Assembly (NCBI RefSeq): GCF_018398875.1
Contig: NZ_JAGWDK010000014.1
Span: forward strand, 1 to 64,000
Source of the DNA: Bradyrhizobium sp. sGM-13
GTDB taxonomy: Bacteria > Pseudomonadota > Alphaproteobacteria > Rhizobiales > Xanthobacteraceae
Reading direction: 5' to 3'
DNA: 64,000 nucleotides
Part shown: positions 61,073-64,000 of the stretch, in pieces
Position numbering within the stretch: position 1 is the stretch's first letter
Layout: every line of letters starts with the position of its first letter
Program-made: the position numbers and the translations under genes
The notes under the pieces: model-generated
What the model was told of the DNA's origin: nothing
Database searches by the model: none
The model's input: only the letters and a program-made list of their open reading frames with translations

Positions 61073-62601
61073 ATCCGTATGTTCCGGTTACTCGCTGGCC
61101 AATTAATGGGCAGTGTGATCGTAAACGTGCTGCCCTGGTTAAGTTCCGACGCGACCGACATGGTTCCTCCCAAGCGGCGCACTAACGCGCGGACATGGGC
61201 AAGTCCGATGCCTTGTCCCGGCTTGTCCTGGGTTCCCGCGCGGCGGAACAAATCGAAAATGCGCTGATGGTCCTTGGGATCGATGCCGCGGCCATTGTCT
61301 GATATCTCGAAAACAGCAAAGCCGAGCTTGGTGCGACCGCGAATCGTGATCTCGCCGGGAACCCCGGTCTTGAGATATTTGAGCGCATTGTCGATGAGAT
61401 TGGAGAATATCTGCTCCAGGGCAAGGCGATCGCTGACGATATTCGGCAAGGCGTCGATCCGGATCTCGGCCTGGGCCTCGGCGGCCTGGTGCGCCACGGT
61501 CGCCACAATTCCCTCGATCAGCTCTTTGGTGTCGATCCAGACCGGCTCGAACTCGCGCCGCCCCTCGCGGGTCAGATTGAGGATCGCCGATATCAGCCGA
61601 TCCATCTTGCCGATCGACGATTTGATGAAGCTGAGCGCCTCGGAGAAATCCTCCGAGAGCTTCTGGTCGGGACCTTCGAGTACGGGCTCGGCGGTATCGG
61701 TGGCATTTTCCGGGGCGGGCGGCGCTTCGGATTGCGCGCGGGAAAGCGCTGCGATCCGTTTGAAGATATCGCCGCGCAATTCCTCCAGCTCGCTGGTAAA
61801 GCCCATGATGTTCACCAGCGGCGAGCGCAGATCGTGGCTGACGATGTAGGCGAAGCGCTGGATCTCGTCATTGGCTTCACGCAGGTCGGCCGTGCGCTCG
61901 TCGATGGTGGCCTCGAGGTTGAGGTGGCTGTCGCGTAGCCTAGCGTCCGCCTGGTCGCGTGCGCGCGACGAACGGCGGACCAGGAAGATCGCAATGCCAG
62001 CCAGCACGACCACCAAACCCGAGCCGATGCCGGTGATCGAGGCCGCCAGGGTCTGGCTGCGGTCCGCGTTGGTCGTGCGCTCGACAAACAGACGGTCCTC
62101 CTCGGTTCGCATCCGCACGGCGAGATCGTCAATGTGTTTCATGGTGTCGCGCCCGATGCCCTCGCGCACGATCTTGGAGGCATCGTTCAGGCGCTGGGAC
62201 CGGGCCAGCTCCATCGTCGTACGGAATTCCTCGATGCGCTGCTCGTAGAGCGGCATAATCTCGTCCATGAGCCCCCGTTGAACCGGATTGTCGCTGACAA
62301 GCCGGCCCAACCGCGTCAGCGCCGGCGCCAGTTCGGACATGGCTTGCTCGAAGTCGGTCCGAAAGTCGGGGCGCAATGTCACGAGGTAGCCGCGCTGTGC
62401 GCTTTCGGCACGCCGCAATTGCAATTGGACGAGCGATATCTGGTTCTCGACCTCGACGGTGCGTTGCACCGCGCGCGCGTCCTCGCGCGCCTTGTTCACC
62501 AGATAGACCGAACCCGCGCTGATGGCGGTCAACACCAATAGCCCCGCCGCAAGCAGCAGGATGTGGCCCACGGCGCGCTTGCGCTGGACATCAGCGATCA
62601 C
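61069..62601 (-). CDS. CHASE3 sensor histidine kinase
   Basis: 510 aa, GTG start. TM helices at 11-34 and 187-208 flank a CHASE3 domain (VENQISLVQLQLRRAESAQRGYLVT...). HisKA follows with phospho-His256 in AYIVSHDLRSPLVNIMGF, then an insert rich in Pro/Ala (about 290-320) and an ATPase domain (NLIDNALKYLK, ISDNGRGIDPKDHQRIFDLFRRAG, GQGIGLAHVRALV). First gene of the relay. The sensed signal is unknown. Confidence 0.9.
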   Translation of the reverse strand: MIADVQRKRAVGHILLLAAGLLVLTAISAGSVYLVNKAREDARAVQRTVEVENQISLVQLQLRRAESAQRGYLVTLRPDFRTDFEQAMSELAPALTRLGRLVSDNPVQRGLMDEIMPLYEQRIEEFRTTMELARSQRLNDASKIVREGIGRDTMKHIDDLAVRMRTEEDRLFVERTTNADRSQTLAASITGIGSGLVVVLAGIAIFLVRRSSRARDQADARLRDSHLNLEATIDERTADLREANDEIQRFAYIVSHDLRSPLVNIMGFTSELEELRGDIFKRIAALSRAQSEAPPAPENATDTAEPVLEGPDQKLSEDFSEALSFIKSSIGKMDRLISAILNLTREGRREFEPVWIDTKELIEGIVATVAHQAAEAQAEIRIDALPNIVSDRLALEQIFSNLIDNALKYLKTGVPGEITIRGRTKLGFAVFEISDNGRGIDPKDHQRIFDLFRRAGTQDKPGQGIGLAHVRALVRRLGGTMSVASELNQGSTFTITLPINWPASNRNIRI

Positions 62602-62721
62602 GGTGATCTCGTGTCATGGACAAGCGGAATACGCGCCCCCGGCAACCCCCTGTACATCCCAACGTGCGATGGAACCCATCGGTTCCATCGGCCGTCGAAA
62701 ATTTCAGGCGCGCCCAGAGGT

Positions 62722-64000
62722 CTAGCCGTCCGCGGGTTGGCCGGCGAGGTACTGCTCGAGCCAGTGAATGTGGTAGTCGCCGTTGATGATATCGGCCTCC
62801 CGGACCAGTGCCCGGAACAGCGGCAGCGTGGTTTCGATGCCGTCGACCACCATCTCGTCGAGCGCCCGGCGCAGCCGCATCAGGCATTCGGCGCGAGTTT
62901 TGCCGTGCACGATCAGCTTGCCGACGAGTGAATCATAGTAGGGCGGAATGACGTAGCCCTGATAAACCGCGGAATCGATCCGCACGCCGAGCCCGCCGGG
63001 CGGGTGGAATTGCGTGATCTTGCCGGGCGAGGGGCGGAAGGTCTGCGGGTTTTCCGCATTGACGCGGCATTCGATGGCATGCCCGATGATAGCGATCTCT
63101 TCCTGCTTCGCGGGCAGGTCGCCGCCGGCGGCGATGCGGATTTGCTCCAGCACGAGGTCGATGTCGGTGATGCTCTCGGTGACGGGATGCTCGACCTGGA
63201 TGCGGGTGTTCATCTCGATGAAATAGAACTCGCCATCCTCATAGAGAAATTCGATGGTGCCGACGCCGAGATATTTCATGTCCCGCATCGCCTTGGCGCA
63301 GGTCTCGCCGATCTTGGCGCGGGCGGCGGCGGCGAGAACCGGCGAGGGGCCTTCTTCCCAGACCTTCTGGTGACGGCGCTGCAGCGAGCAATCGCGCTCG
63401 CCGAGATGGATCGCACCGCCGCGGCCGTCGCCGAGAATTTGGATCTCTATATGGCGCGGCTTCTGCAGGTATTTTTCGAGATAGACCGAGGCGTCGCCGA
63501 ATGCGGATTTCGCCTCATTGGAGGCGGTGGACAGCGCCAGCATCAGGTCGTCGGCGGTGCGGGCAACCTTCATGCCGCGTCCGCCGCCGCCGGCCGCCGC
63601 TTTCACCAGCACCGGAAAGCCGATCGCCTTGCCGATCGCCATTGCATCGTCATCGGAAGAGACCGCGCCGTCGGAGCCCGGCACCACCGGAATGCCGAGC
63701 CGCTTGGCGGTCTTCTTGGCCTCGATCTTGTCGCCCATCAGGCGGATGTGTTCGGCCTTCGGGCCGATGAAATGCAGATTGTGCTCGGCGAGGATTTCGG
63801 CGAAGCGGGCGTTCTCGGAAAGAAAGCCATAGCCGGGATGCACGGCATCCGCGCCCGTTATCTCACAGGCCGCGAGCAGCGCCGGGACGTTGAGATAGGA
63901 GTCCTTGGAAGGCGGCGGCCCGATGCAGACGCTCTCGTCGGCGAGCCGCACGTGCATCGCGTCGGCGTCGGCGGTGGAATGCACGGCAACGGTGGAGATG
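62722..64000 (-). CDS. accC: Acetyl-CoA carboxylase biotin carboxylase subunit, 5' end cut
   Basis: 426 codons are visible; the frame is open at the window edge, where ISTVAVHSTADADAMHVR matches residues about 25-45 of AccC, so roughly the first two dozen residues are missing. It carboxylates biotin on AccB using ATP and bicarbonate, the first step of fatty-acid synthesis. Motifs: PGYGFLSEN, the Gly-rich ATP loop KAAAGGGGRGMK, KPRHIEIQILGDG, GERDCSLQRRHQKVWEE and FIEMNTRIQVEHPVTE. accB is expected just beyond the window. Confidence 0.95.
   Translation of the reverse strand, partial: ISTVAVHSTADADAMHVRLADESVCIGPPPSKDSYLNVPALLAACEITGADAVHPGYGFLSENARFAEILAEHNLHFIGPKAEHIRLMGDKIEAKKTAKRLGIPVVPGSDGAVSSDDDAMAIGKAIGFPVLVKAAAGGGGRGMKVARTADDLMLALSTASNEAKSAFGDASVYLEKYLQKPRHIEIQILGDGRGGAIHLGERDCSLQRRHQKVWEEGPSPVLAAAARAKIGETCAKAMRDMKYLGVGTIEFLYEDGEFYFIEMNTRIQVEHPVTESITDIDLVLEQIRIAAGGDLPAKQEEIAIIGHAIECRVNAENPQTFRPSPGKITQFHPPGGLGVRIDSAVYQGYVIPPYYDSLVGKLIVHGKTRAECLMRLRRALDEMVVDGIETTLPLFRALVREADIINGDYHIHWLEQYLAGQPADG

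Noticed and set aside
1-64000. tRNA, rRNA, integrase or intact insertion sequence
   Set aside because: No T-loop/acceptor pattern, rRNA core, DDE or tyrosine-recombinase motif could be supported on either strand.

Overview
The window looks like chromosomal DNA from a Bradyrhizobium-type alphaproteobacterium. The support is high GC, a coenzyme-B12-dependent NrdJ reductase, GapR (DUF2312), NDUFA12, many small DUF6894/BA14K/DUF1488-type proteins, several Bug (TctC) binding proteins without a transporter, and numerous palindromic intergenic repeats. No rRNA, tRNA, CRISPR array, integrase or intact transposase was found. All calls come from reading the sequence and given translations; no database search was run.

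Layout. 0.2-8 kb: small membrane/secreted proteins, an SDR, and two copies of a two-gene micro-cassette (DUF6894 protein plus a 51-52 aa protein ending in YRPExHYMRGPGPKW). 5.1-5.4 kb: a CRP-like palindrome followed by an orphan terminator, possibly a small RNA. 8-16.5 kb: ketopantoate-reductase-like protein, RlpA, PdxY, GapR, a CsaA-like protein with a frameshifted C-terminus lying between 118-bp direct repeats, a ROK kinase, a Bug protein, an SH3 protein and a PepSY protein. 16.6-18.7 kb: a decayed UvrD-type helicase. 18.9-22.6 kb: a second Bug protein, an EamA transporter, and a REP-bounded duplication of that transporter's 3' end. 22.7-24.8 kb: two accessory genes that appear less GC-rich than their neighbours, one with an R-x6-H motif as in HEPN ribonucleases. 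25-29.6 kb: nrdJ with a long leader. 29.7-37.6 kb: EamA, a YiaW/YiaV-like pair, a shortened Tat-type beta-carbonic anhydrase, a dehydrogenase, LysR with a frameshifted RibD-C protein, a cyclophilin-like protein, a receiver-domain remnant and an HNH nuclease. 37.7-42.9 kb: hybrid kinase plus receiver, a second EamA paralogue, BA14K protein, NDUFA12. 43.4-51.2 kb: InhA-like protein facing a GlxA-type regulator, a nuclease, a coiled-coil protein, a NhaD-like antiporter, an esterase and an SDR. 51.4-53.2 kb: DUF2155 and aat. 53.5-59.5 kb: a DUF1330 protein and a six-gene catabolic operon opposite an IclR regulator. 59.5-62.6 kb: a translationally coupled three-gene phosphorelay. 62.7 kb to the end: accC, cut by the window edge.

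How the genes work together. The clearest functional unit is 53.9-58.6 kb: solute-binding protein, flavin reductase, FAH-family hydrolase, HpaH-like hydratase, RidA and LigI-like amidohydrolase, with a divergent IclR gene and a perfect 17-bp palindrome in the shared promoter region. It resembles a lower pathway for an aromatic or dicarboxylic acid, but no ring-cleaving enzyme is present and the substrate is unknown. Housekeeping genes (NDUFA12, DUF2155, aat, accC) are spread over 20 kb between accessory blocks. Decay is frequent: the helicase, RibD-C protein, CsaA-like protein, EamA tail and receiver fragment are all damaged.
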